Numbered from the stretch's first letter, positions 34,047-43,743 are shown. The stretch: 64,000 nucleotides of DNA from Streptomyces sannanensis (GCF_039536205.1 NZ_BAAAYL010000001.1:4464001-4528000), one strand, 5' to 3'. Notes: generated by a model from the letters alone, not told the origin. Numbers and translations are program-made.

Positions 34047-36272
34047 GTGACAGCAGCAACGCACTCCACTCTCTTCCCGCAGGTCCCCGGCTCGAGCCAA
34101 TTCGTGGCTCCGCCGCGTGACGCCGACGCGGTGCTCGACGGGCTGGACCCCGAGCAGCGCGAGGTCGCCACGGCCCTGCACGGTCCGGTGTGCGTGCTGG
34201 CGGGGGCCGGCACGGGCAAGACCCGCGCGATCACTCACCGGATCGCGTACGGCGTACGGGCCGGGATACTCCAGCCCGCCAGTGTGCTCGCCGTCACGTT
34301 CACCAACCGCGCGGCGGGCGAGATGCGCGGGCGCCTGCGCCAGCTCGGGGCGGGTGGGGTGCAGGCGCGTACGTTCCACTCGGCCGCGCTGCGCCAGCTC
34401 CAGTACTTCTGGCCCAAGGCGGTCGGCGGGCCGATGCCGCAGCTCGTCGAGCGGAAGATCCAACTGGTCGCGGAGGCCGCCGCGCGCTGCCGTATCCGGC
34501 TGGACCGCAACGAGCTGCGGGACGTCACGGGCGAGATCGAGTGGTCCAAGGTGACCCAGACCGTGCCGGCCGACTATCCGGCGGCGGTCGTGAAGGCCCA
34601 CCGCGAGGCGCCCCGGGATCCGGCCGAGATCTCGCAGATCTACGCGACGTACGAACTGTTGAAGCAGGACCGTGGGGTGATCGACTTCGAGGATGTGCTG
34701 CTTCTCACGGTCGGCATCCTCCAGGACCACTACCCGGTCGCGGAGCAGGTCCGCCGGCAGTACCAGCACTTCGTGGTGGACGAGTACCAGGACGTCAGCC
34801 CGCTCCAGCAGCGGCTGCTGGAACTGTGGCTGGGCGACCGGGACAATCTGTGTGTCGTCGGCGACGCCAGCCAGACGATCTACTCCTTCACCGGCGCCAC
34901 CCCCGACCACCTGCTGAATTTCCGCAACCGCCATCCCCAGGCGACCGTGGTGAAGCTGGTCCGTGACTACCGCTCGACTCCGCAGGTGGTCCATCTGGCC
35001 AACGGTCTGCTGGGCCAGGCCCGAGGCCGGGCGGCCGAGCACCGGCTGGAGCTGGTCTCCCAGCGCGATCCGGGCCCCGAGCCGGTCTACGCGGAGTACA
35101 CGGACGAGCCGGCCGAAGCCGAGGGCACCGCCCGGCGGATCCGGGATCTGATCGACGCGGGTGTGCCGGCGGGCGAGATCGCTGTGCTGTTCCGTACGAA
35201 CGCCCAGTCCGAGATCTACGAGCAGGCGCTCGCAGACGCCGATGTGCCCTACCTGCTGCGCGGAGCGGAGCGGTTCTTCGAGCGCGCCGAGGTACGGGAG
35301 GCGGGGGCCAAGCTGCGCGGTGCCGCGCGCTTCGGGGCCAATGACACCCTCCTCGACGGTGCGGTGGACCTGCCCTCGCAGGTACGTGCCGTGCTGAGCG
35401 ACATGAACTGGACGCCGCAGCCTCCGGCGGGTTCGGGTGCGGTCCGGGACCGCTGGGAGTCCCTGGCCGCCCTGGTCCGGCTGGCCGAGGACTACGCCAG
35501 GGCCAAGCGGGAGGCGACCCTGGCGGATCTGGTGGCCGAGCTGGACGAGCGCGCGGCCGCCCAGCACGCGCCGACCGTGGAGGGTGTCACTCTCGCCTCG
35601 CTGCACTCGGCGAAGGGCCTGGAGTGGGATGCCGTGTTCCTGGTCGGCCTCACGGAAGGCATGATGCCGATCACCTACGCCAGGACCGACGAGCAGGTCG
35701 AGGAGGAGCGCCGGCTGCTGTATGTGGGGGTCACCCGGGCCCGGCGGCATCTCTCCTTGTCCTGGTCGCTGTCCCGGTCGCCGGGGGGCAGGGCGAACCG
35801 TCGCCCCAGCCGGTTCCTGAACGGACTGCGCCCTGGGTCGGGCACCGGCGCCGCGCGCACCGCGGGCGCGGGAGGAGGCGGTGGTGTCGAGCGGGGCAGC
35901 GGCGGCGGCAGCGACAGCGGGCGCAAGCGCGGGCGGCGCGGTCCGGCGCGATGCCGGGTGTGCGGCAGGACGCTGACCGACGCCGGCGAGATGAAGCTGA
36001 TGCGCTGTGAGGACTGCCCCTCCGACATGGACGAGGCGCTCTACGAGCGGCTGCGTGATTGGCGTGCCGACCAGGCCCGGCAGTTGGGCCAGCCCGCGTT
36101 CTGCGTCTTCACCGACAAGACGTTGATGGCGATCGCCGAGGCGGCACCGGCCACGGAGGGGGAACTGGTGGCCATCGCAGGGGTGGGCGTCCGCAAGCTC
36201 GATCGCTTCGGGGCCGATGTACTGGCCATCTGCGCAGGTCAGGAGGGCGGCGTAGGTGATGGGGAGGACTGA
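34047..36272 (+). CDS. uvrD2: ATP-dependent DNA helicase UvrD2
   Basis: A 741-residue SF1A helicase: Walker A AGAGTGKTR, VVDEYQDVSP, GDASQTIYSFTG, LASLHSAKGLEWD and VGVTRARRHL. The C-terminus has a four-cysteine zinc motif (CRVCGR ... CEDC) followed by an HRDC domain (AIAEAAPATEGELVAIAGVG), the architecture of mycobacterial UvrD2, a 3'-5' helicase in DNA maintenance. GTG 34047 is the likely start; the upstream open codons are not conserved-looking. The wblC promoter begins 14 bases after its stop. Confidence 0.9.
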   Translation: MTAATHSTLFPQVPGSSQFVAPPRDADAVLDGLDPEQREVATALHGPVCVLAGAGTGKTRAITHRIAYGVRAGILQPASVLAVTFTNRAAGEMRGRLRQLGAGGVQARTFHSAALRQLQYFWPKAVGGPMPQLVERKIQLVAEAAARCRIRLDRNELRDVTGEIEWSKVTQTVPADYPAAVVKAHREAPRDPAEISQIYATYELLKQDRGVIDFEDVLLLTVGILQDHYPVAEQVRRQYQHFVVDEYQDVSPLQQRLLELWLGDRDNLCVVGDASQTIYSFTGATPDHLLNFRNRHPQATVVKLVRDYRSTPQVVHLANGLLGQARGRAAEHRLELVSQRDPGPEPVYAEYTDEPAEAEGTARRIRDLIDAGVPAGEIAVLFRTNAQSEIYEQALADADVPYLLRGAERFFERAEVREAGAKLRGAARFGANDTLLDGAVDLPSQVRAVLSDMNWTPQPPAGSGAVRDRWESLAALVRLAEDYARAKREATLADLVAELDERAAAQHAPTVEGVTLASLHSAKGLEWDAVFLVGLTEGMMPITYARTDEQVEEERRLLYVGVTRARRHLSLSWSLSRSPGGRANRRPSRFLNGLRPGSGTGAARTAGAGGGGGVERGSGGGSDSGRKRGRRGPARCRVCGRTLTDAGEMKLMRCEDCPSDMDEALYERLRDWRADQARQLGQPAFCVFTDKTLMAIAEAAPATEGELVAIAGVGVRKLDRFGADVLAICAGQEGGVGDGED

Positions 36273-36285
36273 TGCAAACTCGTCG

Positions 36286-36325
36286 AAAAAATAGTTTGCG
36301 CCCGCCCCAGTGGTCGCCATAGGTT
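36286..36325 (+). promoter_or_regulatory. wblC promoter with AT-rich WblC/WhiB7-type site
   Basis: An A/T tract (AAAAAATA, 36286-36293) lies immediately upstream of a -35-like TTGCGC (36296-36301); 18 bases later is -10 TAGGTT (36320-36325). WhiB7-type regulators bind AT-rich DNA just upstream of the -35 of SigA promoters, including their own. The predicted transcript has a leader of about 600 bases. Confidence 0.7.
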
Positions 36326-36434
36326 CTTAACCACGGAACAGCGGCTTCTCCTAAGCCCTGTCTTCGTGCTGTACTTATCCGAATACGTGTGACCGGCCCG
36401 CCGGTCCCCGAGACGCCGAGAGGAGGCGATTGCA

Positions 36435-36755
36435 GTGATCAGCATCATCAACACCGTCAAAATGACCGATCGCTCGGTCGTCTCTGCCTGCTCGCTCGGC
36501 GGCTCCGTCGTCGTCTCTTCGCTGCGTGGCACCGGTCTGTCCGGCATTTCCGCCGTCGTTCCGGCGTCCCTGGCGAGCCTCCCCGTCCGGGAGCGCAATG
36601 AGCGACCGACCCAGGCACCGATTGCAGCAGTAGCGAAGACCCAGGCCCAGGCCTATGGCTTCGCGGCAGCCGGTGCCGGATTTACCAAGCAGACGACGCA
36701 GCACCACACGATGTGGGCCTTCCGTGGGCTCGAACCCTGGAGTGATCCAGCCTGA
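36435..36755 (+). CDS. Upstream ORF in the wblC leader, 106 codons
   Basis: The frame starts at GTG with a perfect AGGAGG eight bases upstream, so it is very probably translated. The product (M)ISIINTVKMTDRSVVSAC... has no recognisable domain. Its stop codon lies inside a small hairpin (36750-36768), 25 bases before a strong terminator, a layout expected of a ribosome-sensing attenuator. whiB7/wblC genes are known to be controlled through upstream ORFs when antibiotics slow ribosomes. It could also be an independent small protein. Confidence 0.65.
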   Translation: MISIINTVKMTDRSVVSACSLGGSVVVSSLRGTGLSGISAVVPASLASLPVRERNERPTQAPIAAVAKTQAQAYGFAAAGAGFTKQTTQHHTMWAFRGLEPWSDPA

Positions 36756-36822
36756 TTCGGCATCAGGCCGGCGCCTTCAGGGCCGCGGAACCCCACTCGG
36801 GATCCGCGGCCCTTCTGTTTTG
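36750..36822 (+). terminator. Attenuator in the wblC leader
   Basis: A small hairpin (arms 36750-36756 and 36762-36768) overlaps the upstream-ORF stop. It is followed by a 10-bp GGGCCGCGGA stem (36780-36789 with 36803-36812), then TTCTGTTTTG, one of the few true U-rich terminators in the window. It would block transcription 105 bases before wblC unless ribosome stalling changes the fold. Confidence 0.75.
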
Positions 36823-36926
36823 CCCGAACAGGTGAGACAGGCCGAAGGGGCCTCGGGACTAGCAAGACCCGGTACCAGCAGCCACCGGCCAACCGGCCGG
36901 GACGACCAGACGAGGAAACAAAAACC

Positions 36927-37304
36927 GTGCAACTCGAAGCGCACGCCCCGTCCGTACCGCCTTCCCAAACGATCCCCCCGCCCGGTCTCACGGAGGATTC
37001 CGCCTTGACCCCGCTCACCCCGCTCACCGCGCTCACCGCGCTCGACGACGCCATCGAGAACCTCGGCGTGTCCGTCCCCTGCCGTACCTACGACCCGGAG
37101 GTCTTCTTCGCCGAGTCTCCGGCCGATGTCGAGTACGCCAAGTCCCTCTGCCGCACCTGCCCGCTGATGGAGGCCTGCCTCGCCGGCGCCAAGGAGCGGC
37201 GCGAGCCCTGGGGTGTCTGGGGCGGCGAGCTGTTCGTCCAGGGCGTGGTCGTGGCCCGGAAGCGTCCGCGTGGACGCCCGCGCAAGAACCCGGTCGCGGC
37301 ATGA
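36927..37304 (+). CDS. wblC: WhiB-family iron-sulfur regulator WblC (WhiB7)
   Basis: The 125-residue protein has the WhiB cluster cysteines 52, 75, 78 and 84 (PCRTYD, LCRTCPLMEAC), the GVWGG turn (96-100) and a C-terminal AT-hook RGRPRK (115-120), which distinguishes WblC/WhiB7 from other Wbl proteins. It binds the primary sigma factor and activates intrinsic antibiotic-resistance genes and its own promoter. The start is GTG 36927 after GAGG. The stop overlaps the next ATG (ATGA). Confidence 0.95.
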   Translation: MQLEAHAPSVPPSQTIPPPGLTEDSALTPLTPLTALTALDDAIENLGVSVPCRTYDPEVFFAESPADVEYAKSLCRTCPLMEACLAGAKERREPWGVWGGELFVQGVVVARKRPRGRPRKNPVAA

Positions 37305-37624
37305 ACGCCACCGGCACGATCGATCACCCCAGGACGCACGACCCCAAGAAGCAGGCCCCGATGACCTCTTCCACCAGCGAGCCCGTCGGCTCCGCGACCC
37401 TCGACGTCACCACCATTGGCGCGAACGCCTCACGCCAGAACAGGAACCGTGAGATGCAACTCATCCCAGAAGCCTTGGCCCGAGCCCACATGCAAGAGCG
37501 CTTGCGGGAAGCCGACGCGGAGCGCCGGGCCCAGCGCCTGGTCGCCGCCCGGCGGATGCAGCGCCGCGCCGAGCGCGTGTCGCTGCGCGCCCGCCGTGCC
37601 CTGGCCATGGCGGTCATGCAGTAG
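37301..37624 (+). CDS. Hypothetical basic protein downstream of wblC
   Basis: A 107-residue protein starting in the ATGA overlap with wblC, so translation is coupled. The first half is polar; the second half (EALARAHMQERLREADAERR onward) is a long Arg/Ala-rich amphipathic helix, possibly a coiled coil or RNA-binding helix. No family is known to me. Its coupling to wblC suggests a role in the same response. A terminator follows. Confidence 0.7.
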   Translation: MNATGTIDHPRTHDPKKQAPMTSSTSEPVGSATLDVTTIGANASRQNRNREMQLIPEALARAHMQERLREADAERRAQRLVAARRMQRRAERVSLRARRALAMAVMQ

Positions 37625-37658
37625 AAACCGGTGCGACAGAGCCCGGAAAGCGCCTCTC

Positions 37659-37690
37659 GTGGGGGCCGGTCCGAACCGACCGGCCCCCAC
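37659..37690 (+). terminator. Terminator of the wblC operon
   Basis: 13-bp arms GTGGGGGCCGGTC (37659-37671) and complement (37678-37690) with a 6-base loop. Confidence 0.7.
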
Positions 37691-37737
37691 GGTGCGTTGT
37701 TCCCGCCATCGGCCCCGGCAGGAGTTATCGTCTGGTA

Positions 37738-37935
37738 GTGGACCAGCAGACTCCTCACCCCGCGCAGCCGGGAGCCGAGGCCATCGTGTGCTTCCGCTGC
37801 GGCAAGACCGCCGAGGGCACGCCGCTGACCTGGACCTGCTCCGTGGAGAACGGCATCCGGCAGTTCTTCTGCGACGACTGCGCCCGGGCCAATATCAGGT
37901 CGATCGAAGGACGGCTCGACTCCTCCTGGTGGTGA
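37738..37935 (+). CDS. Small zinc-ribbon-like protein
   Basis: A 65-residue protein from GTG 37738 with Cys pairs CFRCGK and CDDCAR plus one Cys in TWTCSVE, a likely zinc-binding knuckle. No partner is known. It ends two bases before the convergent AarF-like gene. Confidence 0.7.
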   Translation: MDQQTPHPAQPGAEAIVCFRCGKTAEGTPLTWTCSVENGIRQFFCDDCARANIRSIEGRLDSSWW

Positions 37936-37937
37936 CC

Positions 37938-39317
37938 TCAGGCACCGGCCCCGGCTTCCGCCATGGCATCCGGTTCGTCCTCCGCCGCTCCGAAGCCCGG
38001 TAGCCAGGCGGTGAGTTCGTCCCGCAGCCGGACCGTCGCGCCCAACTGGCACAGCACCCCGATCGTGCTCAGCGTGACCCGGTGGATCAGCAGATAGGCA
38101 GGCGGCAGATTGAGCTGCTTGCCCAGCTGGTGCGCGGGGGAGCGGGGATCGCCGATCCGGGCCGCCTGCCGGCGGAGCCAGCCCCGACTGAAGGTGAACA
38201 CCTCCACTCGCGTGGGCTCGATGACCGGCAGCAGCCACTCCAGCACGGCGTCCGGGTCGAGGCTGACGGACTCCTTGACGAACCCCTCCTCGCACAGGTG
38301 CTCGTACACCGCGGCGGCCTCGCCCTCGAGGGCCATCCGGAGCGAGTCACCGATTGTCCGGGGCAGCCCGCCGGGCAGCCGGTCCACCGTGCCGAAGTCC
38401 AGCACCCCGAGCCGCCAGCCCGAGCCGTCCGCCGTGTCCTGCGAGGGCAGCAGCCGGAAATTGCCAGGATGCGGATCAGCGTGCAGCAGGCCTGTACGGG
38501 CCGGGCCCGAGAAGAGAAAACGGGCCAGCAGCTGGCCCGCCCGGTCACGTTGTTCGCTGGTGCCCTCCGCGATCACCTCGGCCAGCGGTATTCCGTCCAT
38601 CCACTCGGTCACCAGTACCTGGTCGCACTGGTGCACCACGTCCGGCACCACCACATCGGGGTCGTCCGCGAACACCGCGGCGTGCGCCCGCTGGGCCTCC
38701 GCCTCCAGCGCGTAGTCCAGTTCCTCCCGGACCCGGTCCCGCAGCTCGGCGATGAGCGGCTTGATCTCTATCCCCGGGATCAGCGGCCCCAGCAGCTTGG
38801 CGAACCGGCTGAGCTGGTTCAGGTCCGACAGCAGTGCTTCCCCGGCTCCCGGGTACTGGACCTTGACCGCCACGTCCCGTCCGTCGTGCCAGACGGCCCG
38901 GTGGACCTGGCCTATGGACGCCGCGGCCGACGGCTTGTCCTCGAACTCCAGGAACCGTTCCCGCCAGTCCTCGCCCAGCCGTTCCTCCAGTGCGGCGTGC
39001 ACCGAGCGGGTGGGCATGGGCGGTGCCGCTTCCTGAAGCTTGGTCAGTGCCGCACGGTAGGGGCCCGCCGCTTCTTCGGGCAACGCCGACTCGAAGACGG
39101 AGAGCGCCTGACCGAGCTTCATGGCGCCTCCCTTCAGCTCGCCGAGTACCTTGAACAGCTGCTCGGCCGTACGCTGTTGCAGCTCGCGGCTCACTATCTC
39201 GGCGGACTTCCCGCCTATTCGCTTGCCCAGGCCCCAGGTGGCACGGCCCGCGATGCCCAGGGGCAGAGCGGCCAACTTGGCGGTACGGGTGACCGCCTTC
39301 CGCGGAAGATCGGACAT
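37938..39317 (-). CDS. AarF/ABC1/UbiB-family atypical kinase
   Basis: A 459-residue protein with the KxGQ motif MKLGQALS, the alanine-rich loop AAASIGQVH, the ATP-Lys in VAVKVQYPG, the catalytic HADPHPGNF and metal LDFG. The family acts on prenyl-lipid or quinone metabolism as ATPases or kinases; the actinobacterial substrate is unknown. All key residues are present, unlike in the kinase-like domain at 18018-20651. GGAGGG lies upstream of the ATG. Confidence 0.87.
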   Translation of the reverse strand: MSDLPRKAVTRTAKLAALPLGIAGRATWGLGKRIGGKSAEIVSRELQQRTAEQLFKVLGELKGGAMKLGQALSVFESALPEEAAGPYRAALTKLQEAAPPMPTRSVHAALEERLGEDWRERFLEFEDKPSAAASIGQVHRAVWHDGRDVAVKVQYPGAGEALLSDLNQLSRFAKLLGPLIPGIEIKPLIAELRDRVREELDYALEAEAQRAHAAVFADDPDVVVPDVVHQCDQVLVTEWMDGIPLAEVIAEGTSEQRDRAGQLLARFLFSGPARTGLLHADPHPGNFRLLPSQDTADGSGWRLGVLDFGTVDRLPGGLPRTIGDSLRMALEGEAAAVYEHLCEEGFVKESVSLDPDAVLEWLLPVIEPTRVEVFTFSRGWLRRQAARIGDPRSPAHQLGKQLNLPPAYLLIHRVTLSTIGVLCQLGATVRLRDELTAWLPGFGAAEDEPDAMAEAGAGA

Positions 39318-39380
39318 ACACCCTCCAATTCCTCGACAGCCGTGCCGCGTTGCCTTGCGGCAGTACTGCGTCGGCGGCAA

Positions 39381-40529
39381 TTACCCCGACATTGTGTCCT
39401 GCGGCTCCACGACCCCCGAGGCGCACTCCCCTCCAGCGTTGCCCGCCGCTCCGCAGCCACATCCGGCGTGCGGTCCGATCCGTTCCGAGGCCCACGCCAG
39501 CGCCGGCAGTGACGTCTTCCAGCGGGCTCCGGTACTTGCCGGAAGGTCCCCGTCCAGAAACGCCAGCACATGCGCGGCCGCCAGCCCGGCGACCGCCGTC
39601 GCGACCGCCATGTCGCAGGCCGGTACGCCCTCCCGCCGCCCAGAGCGCCACTGCGCCAGCAGCCGCGGCCATGCCGGGTCCCGCTCCTCCCACCCCAGGG
39701 CCAGGCACTTCGCGCAGGCGCTTCCACCGGGGAGCACCAGCGGCCCCACCACCCCGGTGCCCTCGACGACCCCGGTATAGAGATGAGGGATGCCGGAGGC
39801 GATCCAGGACTCGGCGGCGACCGGGTCCGGTGCGTAGGCGTCGAGGCCGTCGCGCGGGGCGACCACGACCAGCGCGAGCCCCGGCGGCGAACCGCCCATC
39901 GGTTCCGCCAGCTCCGCCTCGCGCGGCAGCCTCCCGGGCGCGGCACCGCGCACCAGCCGCTCCGCGGCCTCGTTCCTGCGCTTCCCGGCCGCCCTGGCCG
40001 GCAGGCCGCCGGGCGCCACATCCCATGACTCCACGCACTGACCGTCGAGTACCTCCACCCGCCCCACGCCGGAGGCGGACAGCACGGCGGCCAGGGTCGC
40101 GCCGACCCGGCCCGCGCCGCGCACCTGGACGCGCATGGCCCGCCGGGCCGCCAGCCGCCGTATCCCGCCGCCCGGCTCCGGGTGGACGACCGAGAGTGAG
40201 GCCAGATCGGGCCGCAGCCGGTCGTTCAGTCCCCCCGGCCGCCTGCGCAGCGCATCGGCTGCCGCGCCCCCGGCCGTCGGATCGTCGATCAGGCCCGCCT
40301 TCGCCAGCCGCTCGACCAGGCGGTCCACAAGTCCGTCGGGCAGGCCCAACGCGCGGGCTTCCTCTCGCAGCAGCGGCAGGCCGCGTGTCCCGTCGAGCCG
40401 CTCCAGCAGACTGCCCGTCGCCAGGTCCAGCGGACCGACCACCACCGCATGCGCGGGCGTCACCCCGAACTGCACGGTCTGCAGGTCCCGCCATGCCCGC
40501 CGCAGCGCAGGCTTCAGCATCGGATGCAT
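39381..40529 (-). CDS. ThiF-family adenylyltransferase-like protein
   Basis: A 382-residue protein with an N-terminal winged-helix-like region (about 1-130), then a Rossmann segment VRGAGRVGATLAAVLSASG and VEVLDGQCVESWDVA resembling ThiF/MoeB/E1 enzymes, and Cys pairs CAKC and CGCG for zinc. The nucleotide loop is GAGRVG rather than GxGGxG, so activity is uncertain. No carrier protein or peptide gene is adjacent. It is upstream of and co-directional with the AarF-like gene. Confidence 0.72.
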   Translation of the reverse strand: MHPMLKPALRRAWRDLQTVQFGVTPAHAVVVGPLDLATGSLLERLDGTRGLPLLREEARALGLPDGLVDRLVERLAKAGLIDDPTAGGAAADALRRRPGGLNDRLRPDLASLSVVHPEPGGGIRRLAARRAMRVQVRGAGRVGATLAAVLSASGVGRVEVLDGQCVESWDVAPGGLPARAAGKRRNEAAERLVRGAAPGRLPREAELAEPMGGSPPGLALVVVAPRDGLDAYAPDPVAAESWIASGIPHLYTGVVEGTGVVGPLVLPGGSACAKCLALGWEERDPAWPRLLAQWRSGRREGVPACDMAVATAVAGLAAAHVLAFLDGDLPASTGARWKTSLPALAWASERIGPHAGCGCGAAGNAGGECASGVVEPQDTMSG

Positions 40530-40744
40530 GACATACCCCCGTCACTTCGTGCCGCCGCTCGACGGCCCGTGCGGAATCCCCGGCGGAGATCCCGCAGCCA
40601 GATTGCACCGCCTCCGCGGTATCTGACCCGAGTTGTCCACAGGTGAGGGGTGTTAATCATGCGAATGCCGCACGCACGAATGGATCACGACTGAACCGTC
40701 CCGGAGGCAGGACTTCCCCCACTGACAGCCGGTAACGTCGGGGC

Positions 40745-41320
40745 GTGCCCGGAAGCCCGCAGCGCAGCACGACAGGCCAGCCGCCCCGCGGCTCCGCGGC
40801 GAGCCCGGTCGAGGTACGGAGAAGCAGCCGGCGTAGCAGAACGGTCTCCGCGTACCGGGAGGGCGACCGCACCATCGTCCTCATCCCGGCCCGGATGTCG
40901 GAGGCGGAGGAGCAGCGCTGGGTGAGGGTGATGCTCGACAAGCTCGCGGCGCAGGAAAGCAGACGTCTCCTCGGCGACTCCGAACTGACCGAGCGCGCCG
41001 AGCGGTTGTCGGAGCAGTATTTGGGCGGCAGGGCGCGGCCCGCCTCGGTTCGCTGGGTCACCAACCAGAACACCCGCTGGGGCTCCTGCACCCCTGCCGA
41101 GGGCAGCATCCGCCTCTCGCACCGGCTGCAGGGAATGCCGGAGTACGTCATCGACTATGTGCTCGTCCATGAACTGGCGCATCTGCTCGTGCCGGGCCAC
41201 GGCCCGCGTTTCTGGCGGCTGTTGGAGGCATATCCCCGAACCGAACGGGCGCGCGGCTATCTGGAGGGTGTGGTCGCGGCCGAGCGGCTGCCGCACCTGC
41301 CCGCCGCACGCGGAGAGTGA
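40745..41320 (+). CDS. YgjP-like (M48-type) metallopeptidase
   Basis: A 191-residue protein with QNTRWGSC and the zinc motif HELAHLLVPGHGPRFW, typical of the YgjP/DUF45 family. The first 40 residues are basic and disordered. Start GTG 40745. The function of the family is unknown, sometimes linked to restriction systems, but none is nearby. Confidence 0.85.
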   Translation: MPGSPQRSTTGQPPRGSAASPVEVRRSSRRSRTVSAYREGDRTIVLIPARMSEAEEQRWVRVMLDKLAAQESRRLLGDSELTERAERLSEQYLGGRARPASVRWVTNQNTRWGSCTPAEGSIRLSHRLQGMPEYVIDYVLVHELAHLLVPGHGPRFWRLLEAYPRTERARGYLEGVVAAERLPHLPAARGE

Positions 41321-41428
41321 CCGCCGACGGTTCTGTACCGAGTCTGTACCGGCCTGGGCTCTTCGTCGGACTTTGCGGTTAGCCTGACGCGACGGATTCA
41401 CCATCGGGATGGGGGACGGTCGTTACGC

Positions 41429-43042
41429 ATGGCCAGGGAATTCCAACGCGGCCACAAGGCCAGGATCAGTGATCTCACGGCGGGAACCGATCTCTATGTG
41501 GGGGTGCAGATCGCCGGCCCCGGAATGACGTTCGACATCAGCTGCTTCGGTCTCGACGCCGATGAACGGCTTTCGGACGACCGGTATTTCGTCTTCTTCA
41601 ACCAGCCGAAGTCGCCCGAGGAGTCGATCCAGCTGCTCGGCCCGCAGGCCGGTGACACGGAGTCATTCCGGGTCGCCCTGGACCGCGTCCCGGACCACGT
41701 CCAGAAACTGTCGTTCACCGCAACGATCGACGGTGCGGGTCAGATGTCGCAGGTCGGGCCGGGGTACATCCGGATCGTCGCGGGCGGCGAAGAGGTCGCC
41801 AGGTACGCCTTCGACGGCTCGGAGTTCTCCACCGAGCGCGCCGTGATGCTCGGCGACTTCTACCTCAAGGACGTCTGGCGTTTCGCCGCCGTGGGCCAGG
41901 GCTTCGACGGCGGTCTCGATGCGCTGCTGAGGAACTTCGGCGGCGAGGTCGCCGAGGAGGAACCGGCGCAGCACGCCACCGAGGCACCGTCCTTCGCGCC
42001 CCCTGCCGGTCAGGCGCCCGCCCCCGCCCCGCAGTTCGGAGCCCCTGCCCCCGTCGCGCCGGCGCCCCGGTTCGGCGCTCCTGCCGGGCCCCCGGCTCCG
42101 CAGCCCGCGCCGTCCTTCGGCGGTCCGCAGGCCCCCGCTTCGGCGCCTGCTCCCGCCCCCGCCCCGCAGTTCGGCACGCCGACGCCCCAGACGGCGAGTG
42201 TCTTCGGTGCCCCGCCGGCCCCGGCGCCCGCCCCGGCCCCCGCACCCGTCAGCCCGCCCGGATACACCGCGCCCGCTCCGGTCGCCCCGCCCGGATATCC
42301 CGCGCTCTCGGCCTCCGCCCCGTTCCCCGGCCAGGCGCCGCCGTTCGGGGCCGCCCCGACCGTGGCCGCCGTTCCCTCCGAGGCAGGGCTTCGCGTCGTA
42401 CTGACGAAGTACCAGGAAGCCCCGGTCGGCGACCGGTGGACCGAGCAGAACCCGCAGCTGGTCCGTGCCACGCTCGGCGACGGGCAGAGCATTCTGGCCA
42501 AGCAGGGCAGCATGGTGGCCTACCAGGGCGACATCGACTTCGCTCACAAGGGCTCCGGGCTGCTCGGCAAGCTGACCGGCCAGCTCACCGGACAGGGCAT
42601 GTCGCTGATGCGCTGTTCCGGAAAGGGCGAGGTGTTCCTCGCCGACGAGGCGAGCCGGCTGTTCGTGATCCGGCTGGAGGGCGGGGAGCAGCTCTACACC
42701 AGTGCCCAGGGCGTGCTGGCCTTCGACGAGTCACTGGACACGGAGGTACGCCGTATCGAGGGCGCGGGGCTGCCCGGCGGCGGGCTGTTCAGCATGCTCT
42801 TCTCCGGGACCGGTGCGGTCGTCGTGAAGACCCGGGGCATCCCCGTCGTGCTTCCGGTGGGACCGGCCACGTACGTCGACGGGAACGCGGTCATCGCGTG
42901 GTCGGCGGGCGCGCAGGCCGTCACCACCACCGCGCTCCGGCTGCGCCGCTCCGGGTACGCCCGACAGGGCGGGGAGGCCGTCAATCTCCAGTTCCGGGGC
43001 GCCCCGGGCAACTTCGTCGTCGTCCAGCCCTTCGAGGTGTGA
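41429..43042 (+). CDS. TerD-AIM24 fusion protein
   Basis: A 537-residue protein. Residues 1-170 form a TerD-type calcium-binding domain (FDISCFGLDADERLSDDRYFVFFNQ), 175-320 are a Pro/Ala-rich linker, and 325-537 an AIM24 beta-helix domain (LAKQGSMVAYQGDIDF, SGTGAVVVKTRGIPVVL). TerD proteins act in tellurite and general stress responses at the membrane; AIM24 is a mitochondrial-biogenesis homologue of unknown bacterial role. It heads a three-gene cluster of AIM24 proteins. Confidence 0.88.
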   Translation: MAREFQRGHKARISDLTAGTDLYVGVQIAGPGMTFDISCFGLDADERLSDDRYFVFFNQPKSPEESIQLLGPQAGDTESFRVALDRVPDHVQKLSFTATIDGAGQMSQVGPGYIRIVAGGEEVARYAFDGSEFSTERAVMLGDFYLKDVWRFAAVGQGFDGGLDALLRNFGGEVAEEEPAQHATEAPSFAPPAGQAPAPAPQFGAPAPVAPAPRFGAPAGPPAPQPAPSFGGPQAPASAPAPAPAPQFGTPTPQTASVFGAPPAPAPAPAPAPVSPPGYTAPAPVAPPGYPALSASAPFPGQAPPFGAAPTVAAVPSEAGLRVVLTKYQEAPVGDRWTEQNPQLVRATLGDGQSILAKQGSMVAYQGDIDFAHKGSGLLGKLTGQLTGQGMSLMRCSGKGEVFLADEASRLFVIRLEGGEQLYTSAQGVLAFDESLDTEVRRIEGAGLPGGGLFSMLFSGTGAVVVKTRGIPVVLPVGPATYVDGNAVIAWSAGAQAVTTTALRLRRSGYARQGGEAVNLQFRGAPGNFVVVQPFEV

Positions 43043-43051
43043 GGCCACTCC

Positions 43052-43729
43052 ATGGATTCGCAGATGCTCAGCGCACACCGGGTGGCTCCGACCGCCACCC
43101 GCATGGCCGTGCACAGCGCCAAGACGCTCAAGGTCACCATGGTCACCGGGCAGGACCTGCTGGCCAAGGCCGGTTCGATGATCGCGTACGACGGCTATGT
43201 GCAGTTCGACGCGGCTCCCGGCAGTCTGCGCCGCACGGCGGAGGAGATGGTCACCGGAGAGGGCGGCCGGCTGATGATGTGCCGCGGCGACGGCCACCTG
43301 TATCTCGCCGACTACGGAGGCGACGTCATGGTGATGCATCTCTCCGACGAGGCGCTGTCCGTCAACGGCGCCACTCTGCTCGCCTGTGACGCGAGCCTCC
43401 AGCTCTCCATCGAACCGGTCAAGGGCCTCGCCAAGTTCTCGGGCTCCGGACTGACGAACCTGGTGATCCGGGGTACCGGATGGGTCGCTCTCGTCAGCCG
43501 GGGCGTCCCCGTGGTGCTCGACTGCGCGGAGCGGGAGACCTACGTCGACCCCGACGCGCTCATCGCCTGGACCAACGGCCTGGAGATGAAGGCCCGGCGC
43601 ACCATCAAGGCGAGCGCGCTCATCGGCCGCGGCAGCGGCGAGGCCATGCAGATCGGCTTCAAGGGCCAGGGCTTCGTCGTCGTACAGCCGAGCGAGGACA
43701 CCGGCGACCGTTTCAAGATCCGGGGCTGA
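43052..43729 (+). CDS. AIM24-family protein
   Basis: A 225-residue stand-alone AIM24 domain (LLAKAGSMIAYDGYVQFDA, GTGWVALVSRGVPVVLDC, QGFVVVQPSE) following nine bases after the TerD-AIM24 gene. It probably assembles with its neighbours. No signal peptide or membrane segment is visible. Confidence 0.87.
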   Translation: MDSQMLSAHRVAPTATRMAVHSAKTLKVTMVTGQDLLAKAGSMIAYDGYVQFDAAPGSLRRTAEEMVTGEGGRLMMCRGDGHLYLADYGGDVMVMHLSDEALSVNGATLLACDASLQLSIEPVKGLAKFSGSGLTNLVIRGTGWVALVSRGVPVVLDCAERETYVDPDALIAWTNGLEMKARRTIKASALIGRGSGEAMQIGFKGQGFVVVQPSEDTGDRFKIRG

Positions 43730-43743
43730 GAGGAGCACCAGCC

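Noticed and set aside
39381..40529. Ribosomally made peptide (RiPP) cluster around the ThiF-like gene
   Set aside because: No precursor peptide, dehydrogenase or transporter gene lies nearby.
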